The notes: generated by a model not told the origin, from the letters alone. A stretch of DNA of 64,000 bases from Luteolibacter sp. Y139 (GCF_038066715.1 NZ_JBBUKT010000001.1:992001-1056000), one strand, 5' to 3'; counted from the stretch's first letter, positions 1 through 10,383 are shown. A program made the numbers and translations.

Positions 1-1
1 T

Positions 2-3000
2 CCCGATTCTGACGGAGACGAAGAAGACTGGGTTGAACTCTACAATCCGGCCGCCAGCGCGGTGGACATCGGCGGCTACTACCTCACCGACAACGCAACG
101 AAGCTCAACAAGTGGCGCTTTCCTTCCCCGACCCTCATTCCCGCGAACGGCTACCTCGTGGTCTTCGCCTCTGACAAAAATCGCGTGGTGAGCGGCCAGC
201 AACTGCACACCAACTTCAAGCTCTCCGAAGAAGGCGAATATCTCGCGCTCGTGGAACCCAATGGATCAACGATCGTCAAAGCCTTCTCCCCCGCCTTCCC
301 CGTGGTTCCGGAATACTGGTCCTACGGTCTCACACTCCCATCCCCGGGCGGAAACTATCTCCCTTTCCAAACCCCCACACCCGGAGCCGCCAATACCACC
401 GCCGCAGGAACCCCGGCTGGAGTGGTGAACTTCAGCATCCCCTCCAAGGCATTCTCCACCTCTTCCATCTCGCTCACTCTCACCACCGCATCGCCGACCG
501 CGACCATTCGCTACACCACCGACCGCTCGGAGCCTAACAGCTCATCCCCTGCTTACACCAGTCCGCTCGTGCTGAGCGCCACCACGCAAGTCAGGGCCCG
601 CACGTTTGAAAGCGCCGTTGGCTTCGCACCGGGTCTAGTCCATTCAGAAACGTATGTGAAGCTGGGTGCAGGGGCCGGAGCCTTCACCTCCAATCTCCCT
701 GTCGTCGTCCTCGACAACTTCGCCGGTGGACGCCCGGACTCCGACAAACAGATGGCCTGGATGCTCTACGAGCCCAATGCCGCTTCCGCCAATCGCACCT
801 CCCTGACTAACCTCCCCGTCCTCGCCACCCGCGGTCGCATGGTCGTGCGCGGTTCCAGCTCCGCAGGCTGGCCCAAGTATTCGATGAACATCGAAGCCTG
901 GGACGAATTCGACGCGGACGCCGACGTCTCGCCACTCGGCATGCCAGCCGAGGCCGATTGGATCCTCGGCAGCTTCTACGACACGGACCGGGCCATGATC
1001 CGCAATCCGTTCATGTATGAAATGAGCAACCGCATCGGTCGCTTCGCCTCGCGCACGAAATACGTGGAAGTCTTCGCGAATACCAATGACGGCACCGTCG
1101 ACTACCCCGGCGACTATCTCGGCGTCTACGCCCTGATGGACAAGCCGGAGCGCGGTGCCAACCGCATCCCGGTGGAGAAGTTGAAACCCAACGTGACTAC
1201 CGGAAACGATCTCACCGGCGGCTACATCATCCGCGTCGACCGCGTCGAACCCGGCACCTCCGGCTGGGTCACGAACCGGAACTTCCCGCTCTCCGAAGTC
1301 GCAGGCTCCGTCGGCCGCCTCGTCTACGACTATCCATCCGAAGAACCCTTCCCACTCCCTTCAATCCCAGCAGCCCAATCCGCTTACATCCGGAACTACG
1401 TGCAGGAATTCGAGGACGCCGTCGTCCAACCCAACTGGACCAACCCGACGACTGGAAAACCTTACACCGACTACATTGATCGCGGTTCGTGGGTCGACCA
1501 CGGCCTTCTCAATATCCTCTCCGCGAACGTCGACGGCCTCCGCCTGAGCACGTTCATGCACAAGCCGCGCGGCGGCAAGCTCATCGCCGGACCCATCTGG
1601 GATTTCGATCTCTCGATGAGCAATGGCAACCCGCTCAACTGGAGTTCCACCGGCGGCGACTCCACCGATCTCCTGCATTGGGGATGGTGGAAATACCTCT
1701 ATGCCGACCCGGATTTCTGGCAACTCTTCACCGACCGTTGGGCGGAACTGCGCGGCGGCACCCTGTCCGATGCGAGCATCAATTCTCTCTTGGCCCAGTA
1801 TCAAACCGAACTCACCGAAGCCGCGGGACGCAACGCCTCGAAGTGGCCATCCATGGCCTTTCGCGACGGCCCCGACGCCGGTTCAACCGCGACCTACAGC
1901 GACGAATACGACATCGTCCGCACCTGGCTCACGCAGCACACGGCCTGGATGGACACCCAATTCGTACCCAAGCCCGTGCTAACAAACGGCCCCGGGAACT
2001 CAGTCATCGTCACCGCTTCCCAAGGCTCCATCTACTACACGCTGAATGGAAGTGATCCCCGTCTGTCAGGCGGTGGCACCAGCCCTTCCGCATCGCTACT
2101 GCCCAGCGGCGGCACCATCACCATCACCCAAGGCTCGCGACTCACCACACGCGCGAAATCCGCCTCGCTCTGGAGCGCTCCCGCCACCGGCTACTACTTC
2201 GCCGCCACCCCCGCGTCGTCTGCCAATATCATGGTGACAGAGCTCCACTATCATCCCGCCGATCCCTCCCTCTCCGAGCAGATCGCCGGTTTCACGGACG
2301 CCGACGATTTCGAGTTCATCGAGCTGATGAACGTCTCCAACAGCAGCGTGGACCTCGCCGGCTGCCGCTTCACCGCCGGCATTGATTTCACCTTCCCCTC
2401 AAATCGCGTCCTTGCCCCGGGCCAGAGAACCCTCGTGGTAAACCGACTCGCCGCCTTCGCCGCCCGCTATCCATCCGTGCCGTCCGCGGCTATCGCCGGA
2501 GAATACCTAAACGACCACTTCGACAATGCCGGCGAACTCGTCACCCTGGAGTCCCCCAGCGGCACCGAGATCTTCAGCTTCACCTACGGCACCGACGGCC
2601 TCTGGCCTGCCGAGGCCGATGGCGCAGGCCGCAGCCTCGTCCTCGGCCGCGCGGCATCCTTCCCCGATCCTGACGATCCCCTGAATTGGCATGCCTCCAC
2701 CATCGACGGCGGCTCGCCTCTATCCTCCGGGACACTCGGTTACGCGGCATGGAAAGCCAACGCCAACATCACCTCGGAAACCCAGGACACCGACGGCGAC
2801 GGTCTGAACCCTCTTATAGAATACGCCACCGGAGGCGATCCCCAGCACCCTGATCTATCAGGCGTATCGCTCATTCAGATGCTCCCCGGCGGAGATTGGA
2901 GGATCACCGTCACCCGCTCGCTCGCCGCCGAGGACATCGATTTCTCCATCGAGCACTCCGCCAACCTCACTGGCTTCTCCAACATCCCCTTCACCGTCGA

Positions 3001-3103
3001 AAGCCGAATCGTTTCTTCAGGCAAGGAAGTGCTCACCTGCAGGATATCCAACCCGCCGGCCGGCCTGCAAAATTTCATCCGGGTGCACTGGTTCACCCCT
3101 TGA
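2..3103 (+). CDS. Secreted CotH-kinase / lamin-tail protein (5' end outside window)
   Basis: The reading frame is open from base 2, so the true start lies upstream; 1033 residues are visible. Visible order: the end of a lamin-tail domain (DWVELYNP, then DIGGYYLTDN), a chitobiase-C-like beta domain (IRYTTDRSEP), a CotH kinase-like domain at about residues 225-640 (DWILGSFYDTDRAMIRNPF, LGVYALMDKPE, GPIWDFDLSMSNG), a second chitobiase-like segment, a second lamin-tail domain at about 730-900, a DTDGDG calcium-type loop and a C-terminal beta-sandwich. CotH-family proteins are atypical protein kinases known from spore coats and, in PVC bacteria, often occur in large exported multidomain proteins. 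Whether this copy phosphorylates anything is unknown. It converges with the rhamnosidase gene, with 24 bases between the stops. Confidence 0.85.
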   Translation, partial: PDSDGDEEDWVELYNPAASAVDIGGYYLTDNATKLNKWRFPSPTLIPANGYLVVFASDKNRVVSGQQLHTNFKLSEEGEYLALVEPNGSTIVKAFSPAFPVVPEYWSYGLTLPSPGGNYLPFQTPTPGAANTTAAGTPAGVVNFSIPSKAFSTSSISLTLTTASPTATIRYTTDRSEPNSSSPAYTSPLVLSATTQVRARTFESAVGFAPGLVHSETYVKLGAGAGAFTSNLPVVVLDNFAGGRPDSDKQMAWMLYEPNAASANRTSLTNLPVLATRGRMVVRGSSSAGWPKYSMNIEAWDEFDADADVSPLGMPAEADWILGSFYDTDRAMIRNPFMYEMSNRIGRFASRTKYVEVFANTNDGTVDYPGDYLGVYALMDKPERGANRIPVEKLKPNVTTGNDLTGGYIIRVDRVEPGTSGWVTNRNFPLSEVAGSVGRLVYDYPSEEPFPLPSIPAAQSAYIRNYVQEFEDAVVQPNWTNPTTGKPYTDYIDRGSWVDHGLLNILSANVDGLRLSTFMHKPRGGKLIAGPIWDFDLSMSNGNPLNWSSTGGDSTDLLHWGWWKYLYADPDFWQLFTDRWAELRGGTLSDASINSLLAQYQTELTEAAGRNASKWPSMAFRDGPDAGSTATYSDEYDIVRTWLTQHTAWMDTQFVPKPVLTNGPGNSVIVTASQGSIYYTLNGSDPRLSGGGTSPSASLLPSGGTITITQGSRLTTRAKSASLWSAPATGYYFAATPASSANIMVTELHYHPADPSLSEQIAGFTDADDFEFIELMNVSNSSVDLAGCRFTAGIDFTFPSNRVLAPGQRTLVVNRLAAFAARYPSVPSAAIAGEYLNDHFDNAGELVTLESPSGTEIFSFTYGTDGLWPAEADGAGRSLVLGRAASFPDPDDPLNWHASTIDGGSPLSSGTLGYAAWKANANITSETQDTDGDGLNPLIEYATGGDPQHPDLSGVSLIQMLPGGDWRITVTRSLAAEDIDFSIEHSANLTGFSNIPFTVESRIVSSGKEVLTCRISNPPAGLQNFIRVHWFTP

Positions 3104-3127
3104 ACACACGGTCCATGAACGACGGGT

Positions 3128-6100
3128 TCACGGAAAAACCGCCCGATAGAAGCGCTTCCCCGGCAACGGCAGGGCATCGATCATTTCAAATCTCCCGTCG
3201 TCATCCGCCTGCACCGTCTTCCGGTCGGTCCAGCTTTCGGAACTGCTCATCGTCTCGCTGGACTGGATGCGGTAGATGCGTCCGGGCACTCCGGAGAAAA
3301 CAACCCGGCGCGAGCCATCGGGACGGACCTTGAGGTCCTCCGCCTTTTGCACCGGCGCGTCGGCAGGAATGATACCTACACTCACCGTGAAACTGCGGAC
3401 ACCGCCCTGCGCATCGCGCACCGCATACGTGAACGAATCCGGGCTCTCATTGCCGGGCTGCGGTGTGTAGTGGATCGAGCCGTCGATCACCTCAAGCGTC
3501 GCCCCATTCACGCTAAACGGGTCCACGGAGAGAAACTGAAGGCCGCTGCCATCGTTCGCCATCAGAGTGGAGATCCTCATCTGCAGCGGAGCCTGCGGAT
3601 CTCGCGCGGCGGTGTCCGAACCGGGAGCCGTGGTGCCGGTCGAGAAGCGGTAGCGGCCGGAAGGCACATCGAAAACCGCAGCCCCATTTTCCATGCGCAG
3701 GAAGGTAATGCCCGCCACGGCGTTCGCGGGCTGACCCGACTCCATCACCTCGGCGGCATTGGCCGCAGGCACATGAACCTCCGCGGTCGTATTCGTCGGA
3801 ATGGTCACGTTCAGCACGAAGCCACCCGCATGCGTGCTCCACGAACTCGCGATCTCGCCATACATCGACTCGATCTTGCCGCTGGCGTGAGTCAACTGTG
3901 CGGCGGGACGAGGACGAATCAGGATCTTCTTATAGGCCGGAGCGGCCGGGTGAAAACCGATGCCGGCAACGCTGCCGTAAAGCCACTCGCCGCACGAACC
4001 GAGCGAGTAATGATTGAAGGAATTCATGATCGTGCTCTGGAAGCCATTCTGCGGCGTCCAGCCGTCCCAGCGCTCCCAGATCGTCGTCGCACCCAGCTTC
4101 ACGGAGAAAAGCCAGGACGGGAACGTGTCCTGCATCAGCAGGTTGTAGGCGGTGTTGTTCTTCCCGTTCTCCGTCAGCACCGGCAGCAGGTAGCTCACCC
4201 CCACGAAGCCGGTGGAAAGGTGATTGCCCTTGGCAATTACATCGTTGTCCAGGAGTTGCGTCACCGCCGGACGCAGCGCGGTGGGCAGTAGATCGAACTT
4301 CAGCGCGAGCGCATAGGCGCACTGCGTGCTCGCGCCAGTGCCAACGAAGGCACCCGTCGTCTGGTTCACATACTTGCCGTTGAAAGCCGTCTTGATGGCC
4401 TCGAAAAGCGCCTCGTAGGTCGCCGCCTCGGCAGTCTTGCCAAGCACCTCCGCCGCCTTGCCAAGCAAACGGGCGGAATAAGCGTAGTAAGCGGTGCCGA
4501 TCAGTTCCTTGTTCGTGTCCGCATTGATCGAGAGCCAGTCACCATAGTCCGCACCACGGCCGCGATCGCGGATCGAGTTGGTGCTGTTCGTCCGGCAGTA
4601 TTCCACCCACGCCTTCATGGCAGGGTAGCTCTTCTCTAGGATGCGCTTGTCGCCGTAGGCCTGATAGATGGTCCACGGGCAAATCACCACCGCATCATTC
4701 CATGCCGGCGTACCGGAGCTGGGTGCGGCATTCGGTGCCACGTCGGGCACCCGGCCATCGACAAGCTGGGCATCTGTCACATCCGTCATCCACTTGGTGT
4801 AGAAGGCCGCGATGTCCGCATTGTAGGTGGCCGTGCGGACGAAGACCTGCGCATCGCCCAGCCAGCCAAGGCGTTCGTCGCGCTGCGGGCAATCGGTCGG
4901 CACGCTCAGGTAGTTGCCGCGCTGGCCCCACTGGATGTTCGACTGGAGCTGGTTGATGAAGCCATCCGAGGAGGTGAACTGGCCGTGGAAATCGATGGAC
5001 GACGAGAACACGATGCCGGTGACCGCATCCAACGCCGGCTGGCTGCTCACGCCCGTAAGCTCCGCGTAACGGAAACCGTGGAAAGTAAACCGCGGCGTCC
5101 AGACTTCCTCGCCACCGCCCTTGCAAATGTAGGTGTCGATGGATGGCGCACCGCGCAAGTTGGCGGTATAGAGCGTGCCGTCGGGATTCAGCATCTCGCC
5201 ATGGCGTAGCGTGATCTTCGTGCCAGCGGCAGCGGTGATCTTGAGCCGCAAGACCCCCACCATGTTCTGCCCGAGGTCATAGGTCCACTTGCCGGGAGCC
5301 GGTTGTGTCAAAGCCTTCGGCGTGATCTCCATCAGCTTCTTCACCGGCTCCATCACCTGGCCATCGATCGGCCGCGCGGGTTCCAGACGACGCAGCACGC
5401 CACCCCACGTCGAATCATCGAAGCCCGCCGTATTCCACCCGCTCACTTCGCGCCGGGCATCATAATCCTCACCGAACATGAAGTCGGTATAGGTCGTCGG
5501 ACTCGCCGCCATCTTCCACGAGCCATCCGTCACGATCGTCTGCGTGGTGCCGTCCGTGAAGGTCACCTCCAATTGCCCGAGCAAGGCCGGACTCGCGCCC
5601 CAGAACTTGAAGCCGCCATTGCCGATGTGCCCCGAATACCATCCGGGCGCAAGATGCGCTCCGAAAACATTGTTCCCGGAAGCCAGCTGTGCGGTCACGT
5701 CATAGGCCTGATAACGTAAGCGCTTCGAGTAGTCCGTCCACTCCGGAGCGAGGATCGAATCCCCCACCCGCTGGCCATTCAATGAGAGCTCGTACACCCC
5801 CAGCGCCGCGGCATACAGCGTCGCCTTCTTCACCGGCTTCGCGAGAGCGAAGGGCTTGCGCAGATAGGGCACCGTCGTCGGCTTGGCGAGATCGCTTGGG
5901 TAATTCAGCGTGACCTGTTCATCGTAATACTTCACCAGCGACTTGCCATCGAGCGTGTAGTCCAGTCGCAGCCGCTTCACCTTGTTCGGCGCCGGATCAC
6001 CACCGAGGTTGGCATTGTTCACCACGATGCTGAAGGGCCCGCTGGCGGCGCGGTTGTTCAGGTTGGTCAGGACATTGGCCGAAGCCGTGCCATCGATCGC

Positions 6101-7111
6101 CGCATAGGTCGCTGCCGTCAGCGTCACCGCGAGCGGCTTCGGAAGATCGGCAGGATAGTTGAAGGTGCTGTTCTCCGCGGTGAAGCGCACTGAACTCACA
6201 CCATCGATCTCATAGTTCACACGCAGGCGCTTGACCTGATTGACTGCGGGATCGGGGCCGAAGTTGGTATTGTTCACCGCCTTGCTGAAGCTGCCGCCCT
6301 GCGCACTCGCCTGAAGAGAAGACGTGACGTCGCGATAGACGGAAGGATTCGCGACCGACTCGTAGCGCGCGCTGGTGATCGTTGGGAACACGATTGCCGG
6401 CAGATCGGCGGGATAGCTCATCACCGAATCCTCCGCGAAGGTCTTGGTGGTCGTCTGTGTTCCCCGCTGGTACTGCACCCGCAGTTGCTTGAGATGATTG
6501 TAGGAAGGCTCACCTCCGAAAGTCTCATTGGTCACGCCCAGCGCGAAGCTTCCTCCCGCCACCATGCCATTGAGCAGCGCGGTCGCATTGATCGGGGTGC
6601 CCGTGCCATCGATGGCCTCATAGGTCGCACTGAGGATCGTGGCAGGCGGACCTGTTTCAGTAGTGCCGAAAGTGGCACCATCGATCCACTGCGCACTCCA
6701 ATCCGAATTCTCCAGCAGCCCGACGCTCCACTTCGCGGGGGTGCTCCATGCCGACGGGTGGTCGTCCTTGTCCCACGCGCGGATCTTCCAGTGGCACTGG
6801 GCGCGGGAAACGAGAGCCGTCCCCGCATACTCGATCTGGTTGGTGGCGCTGCCGCTCACCTTGCCACTGTCCCAAAGGTCGCCTTGGTTCGCCGCCAGGG
6901 CTTCCGGCGTCGACGCCACCAACACCTGCCACGCCGTCTGCTTCTCCCCGCGCTCGGTCGAAGCGACCACCCACGACAGCCGCGGCTCGATCTCATCAAT
7001 GCCGATCGGATCGACCAAATACTCGCACCGGAGCTTCGAGACACTCAGGTCCGCGCATGCGTGGCCCGACCAGAAAGTGCTCAGAAAGAGAAGCGCGAGG
7101 GACCTTTTCAC
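3128..7111 (-). CDS. Secreted GH78 alpha-L-rhamnosidase with three inserted repeats
   Basis: The product should hydrolyse terminal alpha-L-rhamnose from plant or microbial glycans outside the cytoplasm. The GTG at 7111 is chosen because it begins a clear signal peptide (VKRSLALLFLSTFWSGHACA); the frame also runs upstream to 7237. An N-terminal fibronectin-like domain (RLSWVVAS, HWKIRAWD) is followed by DWSAQWIDG. Three copies of an about 80-residue repeat (each ending near NYPADL or YPADLP) then precede YLRKPFALAKPVKKA, where the normal GH78 N-domain resumes. The catalytic (alpha/alpha)6 region carries DCPQRDERLGWLGDAQ near residue 740, the family's acidic active-site block. A cadherin/Big-type segment and a terminal beta-sandwich ending FYRAVFP follow. 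At 1327 residues it is longer than typical GH78 enzymes. Confidence 0.9.
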   Translation of the reverse strand: MKRSLALLFLSTFWSGHACADLSVSKLRCEYLVDPIGIDEIEPRLSWVVASTERGEKQTAWQVLVASTPEALAANQGDLWDSGKVSGSATNQIEYAGTALVSRAQCHWKIRAWDKDDHPSAWSTPAKWSVGLLENSDWSAQWIDGATFGTTETGPPATILSATYEAIDGTGTPINATALLNGMVAGGSFALGVTNETFGGEPSYNHLKQLRVQYQRGTQTTTKTFAEDSVMSYPADLPAIVFPTITSARYESVANPSVYRDVTSSLQASAQGGSFSKAVNNTNFGPDPAVNQVKRLRVNYEIDGVSSVRFTAENSTFNYPADLPKPLAVTLTAATYAAIDGTASANVLTNLNNRAASGPFSIVVNNANLGGDPAPNKVKRLRLDYTLDGKSLVKYYDEQVTLNYPSDLAKPTTVPYLRKPFALAKPVKKATLYAAALGVYELSLNGQRVGDSILAPEWTDYSKRLRYQAYDVTAQLASGNNVFGAHLAPGWYSGHIGNGGFKFWGASPALLGQLEVTFTDGTTQTIVTDGSWKMAASPTTYTDFMFGEDYDARREVSGWNTAGFDDSTWGGVLRRLEPARPIDGQVMEPVKKLMEITPKALTQPAPGKWTYDLGQNMVGVLRLKITAAAGTKITLRHGEMLNPDGTLYTANLRGAPSIDTYICKGGGEEVWTPRFTFHGFRYAELTGVSSQPALDAVTGIVFSSSIDFHGQFTSSDGFINQLQSNIQWGQRGNYLSVPTDCPQRDERLGWLGDAQVFVRTATYNADIAAFYTKWMTDVTDAQLVDGRVPDVAPNAAPSSGTPAWNDAVVICPWTIYQAYGDKRILEKSYPAMKAWVEYCRTNSTNSIRDRGRGADYGDWLSINADTNKELIGTAYYAYSARLLGKAAEVLGKTAEAATYEALFEAIKTAFNGKYVNQTTGAFVGTGASTQCAYALALKFDLLPTALRPAVTQLLDNDVIAKGNHLSTGFVGVSYLLPVLTENGKNNTAYNLLMQDTFPSWLFSVKLGATTIWERWDGWTPQNGFQSTIMNSFNHYSLGSCGEWLYGSVAGIGFHPAAPAYKKILIRPRPAAQLTHASGKIESMYGEIASSWSTHAGGFVLNVTIPTNTTAEVHVPAANAAEVMESGQPANAVAGITFLRMENGAAVFDVPSGRYRFSTGTTAPGSDTAARDPQAPLQMRISTLMANDGSGLQFLSVDPFSVNGATLEVIDGSIHYTPQPGNESPDSFTYAVRDAQGGVRSFTVSVGIIPADAPVQKAEDLKVRPDGSRRVVFSGVPGRIYRIQSSETMSSSESWTDRKTVQADDDGRFEMIDALPLPGKRFYRAVFP

Positions 7112-7281
7112 GCAGCGCAAGGTAGCGCCCCGCAGCCCGGGGACGACTGGAACAGATTCCAAAATCGCGCCAATGCACTTTCCCGCACCTCCGCTGCCGG
7201 TTTCCAAGGAAGCCGGAATCTCCCCCAAATACGACAATTCCGGAGATAGACGGCCAGCGGAATAAACGTTTAATCAGCTCC

Positions 7282-8763
7282 ATGCTCCGCACCGCGCTCT
7301 TCGCCTCCCTTTGCGCCGTTCCCCTTCACGCCCAGGACGGCGGCCAGCTCTTCACCCTCTACTGCTCAGCCTGTCACGGCCCAGACGGGAAAGGCGCCAC
7401 CGGCGGCGCCTTCCCCCCGCTGGCGGGCAGCCCGTGGGTCGCCGGAGACGCCACCCGCGCGGTGAAAGTCGTCCTCCACGGCCTCCACGGCGAAGTCGAA
7501 GTCGACGGCCGCACCTTCAATCTCGAGATGCCCCCGCAGGGCGGCGTCCTGCCCGACGACCAGATCGCCGCCATCCTCACCCACGTCCGCTCGTCGTGGG
7601 GAAACAAGGAGCAGCCCGTCACCCCGGAGTTCGTCAAAGCCACCCGCGACGCCACCGCCGACCGCAAGACCCAGTGGACCGCGGAGGAACTTCTCAAGCT
7701 CCATCCGCTCACTGCGACCAAGCCACCGATCGCCAACCTCCTTTCCCAAGTCTATCAGGGCGAGTGGCAGAAGCTCCCCGATTTCTCCACCCTGAAGCCC
7801 GGCAACGTCGAGGAGGAGCACAGCGGCAAGATCAGCATCGCCAAGGCCGGCTTCAACGAATCCTTCGGCATGGTCTGGCAGGGCGATCTCACCGCCCCGG
7901 AGGCTGGCGAGTTCCGCTTCCGCCTCGATGCCGACGATGGCGCACGCGTCCTGCTCGATGACAAGGAAGTCGTCAAAGTCGACGGCACCGGCCCCATGGA
8001 CGGCAGTCGCGGCAAAGAAGGGAAAATCGAACTCACGGCCGGAGCCCACAAGCTGCGGGTCGAGTATTTCGAATTCCACGGCCAGGAAGGCATCGCCCTC
8101 TCCTGGCGCGGCCCAGGCATCCCCTCCTGGCGCAATCTTTCCGACAAGCCGCCCAAGGTCGGCCCCGATCCCATCCCGGTCGAACCGCAAAACGGCCGCG
8201 CCGTCGTCTATCGGAACTTCATCGCCGGCACCACACCGCGCGCCATCGGCATCGGCTTTCCCGGCGGTGTGAACCTCGCCTACTCCGCCGATAACCTGAC
8301 CGCCGAGCTGATCTGGACCGGTGCCTTCATGGATGCCTCGCGCCACTGGGTCGAGCGTGGCCAAGGCGACCAGCCGCCCGCCGGCGAGAACGTCGTGAAG
8401 CTCTCAGGCTCCCCCTCCCTTCCCAAGGACGCCCGCTTCCGCGGCTACAAGCTCGATCCCACCGGTAACCCGACTTTCTCCGTGCAGATCGACAAACAGA
8501 TCCTGCTCGATTCATGGAAGCCCGCCGGCTCCGCCCAGTCACCCGCCTTCCTCCGCACGCTGTCCCTGAAAGGCCAAGGCAGCCCGGTCGAGTTCCTGCT
8601 CTCCGAAAAACTCCCGGTCCAGAAAGCCAGCGACAAGGAGTTCGGCCTCGGCAACGACCTCTCGCTCCAAGCCGAAGGTGCCACCCTTGAGAACCGCGAT
8701 AGCAAACTCGTCCTCAAGCTAGCGCCCGGCCAAACCGCCACTCTCACCTACCGCTGGAAGTGA
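7282..8763 (+). CDS. Secreted c-type cytochrome with PA14 domain
   Basis: A 493-residue exported protein with signal peptide MLRTALFASLCAVPLHA. A class I cytochrome c domain covers about residues 19-110, with haem motif CSACH (C28, C31, H32) and a possible distal Met in LEMPPQGG. A PA14-type carbohydrate-binding domain covers about 165-280 (RFRLDADDGARVLLDD, HKLRVEYFEFHGQEGIALSW). The C-terminal part begins VVYRNFIAGTTPRAIGIGF and resembles a domain common in verrucomicrobial and planctomycete cytochromes (DUF6797, from memory). It overlaps or abuts the next gene, a beta-propeller protein, so the two probably act together in periplasmic sugar or alcohol oxidation. The substrate cannot be read from sequence. 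Confidence 0.85.
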   Translation: MLRTALFASLCAVPLHAQDGGQLFTLYCSACHGPDGKGATGGAFPPLAGSPWVAGDATRAVKVVLHGLHGEVEVDGRTFNLEMPPQGGVLPDDQIAAILTHVRSSWGNKEQPVTPEFVKATRDATADRKTQWTAEELLKLHPLTATKPPIANLLSQVYQGEWQKLPDFSTLKPGNVEEEHSGKISIAKAGFNESFGMVWQGDLTAPEAGEFRFRLDADDGARVLLDDKEVVKVDGTGPMDGSRGKEGKIELTAGAHKLRVEYFEFHGQEGIALSWRGPGIPSWRNLSDKPPKVGPDPIPVEPQNGRAVVYRNFIAGTTPRAIGIGFPGGVNLAYSADNLTAELIWTGAFMDASRHWVERGQGDQPPAGENVVKLSGSPSLPKDARFRGYKLDPTGNPTFSVQIDKQILLDSWKPAGSAQSPAFLRTLSLKGQGSPVEFLLSEKLPVQKASDKEFGLGNDLSLQAEGATLENRDSKLVLKLAPGQTATLTYRWK

Positions 8764-8783
8764 AAACCCTCTCCGCGTCCACC

Positions 8784-10235
8784 ATGTCCCTTTCGCGCTC
8801 CTTCGCCTTCTCCGTCTGCCTCGCCGCAGCTTCCTCCGCCCAGCAACAATCCGACTTCTACCGCCGCGAGGAAATCCCAACACCCAAGGGCGAGGTCCTG
8901 GAGCTCGGCTCCATCGCGCTGATGCCCGACCAGAAGATCGCCGTCACCTCGCGTCGCGGCGACCTGTGGATCTGCACCGGCGCTTACGAAGACGACCTTT
9001 CCAAGGTCACCTGGAAGAAGTTCGCCGAAGGCCTTCACGAGCCCCTCGGCATGTTCTGGAAGGACGGCTGGCTCTATCTCACCCAGCGCCCCGAGGTCAC
9101 CCGCATCAAGGACTCGGACAACGACGGCGTCGCCGACACCTTCGAAACGATCTGCTCCGATTGGTCGATCAAGGGCGACTATCACGAGTATGCCTTCGGC
9201 TCCGAAGCCGACAAGGAAGGCAATATCTGGGTGGCGCTCTGCCTCACCGGTTCCTTCACCGCCGACGTCCCATTTCGAGGCTGGTGCGTCCGCATCACGC
9301 CGGACGGCAAGATGATCCCCACCTGCTCCGGCATCCGCTCCCCCGGCGGCATTGGCTTCAATGCGGACGGAGACGCCTTCTACACCGACAACCAAGGCCC
9401 GTGGAACGGCTCATCCTCGCTGAAATGGCTCAAGCCCGGTTCCTTCCAAGGGAATCCCCAAGGCAACAAGTTCTACGACCTCGCGCCGAACATGGGCAAG
9501 CGGCCCGTCGAGCCGAATGACCTCTCGCGCATCATCAAGGAGCGCGCTCGCATCAAGGAATTCGTTCCGCCGGCCGTGGTCCTTCCCCACGCCAAAGTCG
9601 GCCACTCTCCCAGCGGCTTCGCCGCGGATACCACCGGCGGAAAATTCGGCCCATGGGAAAAGCAGATCTACGTCGGTGAGCAAACGGAGTCCGAGGTTCA
9701 GCGAATCTCCTTGGAAAAGGTAAACGGCCTCTATCAGGGTGCCGTGTTCCATTTCCTGAAAGGCTTCGAGGCCGGCATAGTTCCGCTGCGCCAGGCCAGT
9801 GACGGCTCCGTCTTCATCGGCGGCACCAATCGCGGCTGGGCCTCCAGCGGCCACAAGCCCTTCACCTTCGAGCGCGTCCGTTGGACCGGCAAGACTCCCT
9901 TCGAGATGCACGATATCTCCGCATTGAAGGATGGCTTCGAGGTCACCTTCACCGAACCCGTCGATCCCGAGACGGCCGGCAAAACGGAGTCCTACAAGAT
10001 GGAAGCCTGGACCTACATCTACCGCGCCGAATACGGCTCGCCCGAAGTCGACCAAGCCACCCCGAAAATCACCGCCGCCACCGTTTCGCCGGACAAGAAA
10101 AAGGTCCGCCTGAAGGTCGACGGCATGGTCCAAGGCCACGTCCATCACCTCCAAGCCTCCGGCGTGAAGTCCGCTTCCGGCGGCAAGCTGTGGCATGACG
10201 AGGGCTGGTACACGCTGAATGAAATTCCGAAATAG
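8784..10235 (+). CDS. Secreted beta-propeller, sugar-dehydrogenase-like
   Basis: A 483-residue exported protein. The ATG at 8784 begins a good signal peptide (MSLSRSFAFSVCLAAASSA). A GTG at 8760 in the same frame overlaps the upstream stop and is the alternative start. Repeated blade-like segments (GEVLELGSIALMPDQKIAVTSRRG written in pieces: LGSIALMPD, IAVTSRRGDLW; GIRSPGGIGFNADGDAFYTDN) match the soluble PQQ/sorbosone-dehydrogenase-like propellers widespread in PVC bacteria. No CxxCH haem motif is present, so electrons could pass to the upstream cytochrome. The C-terminal 120 residues (FEVTFTEPVDPETAG, VHHLQASGVKSASG) form an Ig-like add-on. Cofactor use is inferred from the family only. Confidence 0.8.
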   Translation: MSLSRSFAFSVCLAAASSAQQQSDFYRREEIPTPKGEVLELGSIALMPDQKIAVTSRRGDLWICTGAYEDDLSKVTWKKFAEGLHEPLGMFWKDGWLYLTQRPEVTRIKDSDNDGVADTFETICSDWSIKGDYHEYAFGSEADKEGNIWVALCLTGSFTADVPFRGWCVRITPDGKMIPTCSGIRSPGGIGFNADGDAFYTDNQGPWNGSSSLKWLKPGSFQGNPQGNKFYDLAPNMGKRPVEPNDLSRIIKERARIKEFVPPAVVLPHAKVGHSPSGFAADTTGGKFGPWEKQIYVGEQTESEVQRISLEKVNGLYQGAVFHFLKGFEAGIVPLRQASDGSVFIGGTNRGWASSGHKPFTFERVRWTGKTPFEMHDISALKDGFEVTFTEPVDPETAGKTESYKMEAWTYIYRAEYGSPEVDQATPKITAATVSPDKKKVRLKVDGMVQGHVHHLQASGVKSASGGKLWHDEGWYTLNEIPK

Positions 10236-10383
10236 GGATGATCCTGAAGGTTTGCCCGAGTGCAATTGGGGAACGAAATTGTAGTTAAAGCCCTTGCCCG
10301 GCTAGCTACCCTGCGGTCGACCGTGCGCCTTTGGCATTTTCACCGAAGGTCGCACCAACGAACCTCCTGACAGCTCCCTCCTC

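Noticed and set aside
7366..8364. 332-codon minus-strand frame across the cytochrome-PA14 gene
   Set aside because: Antisense shadow, no signal, no motif.
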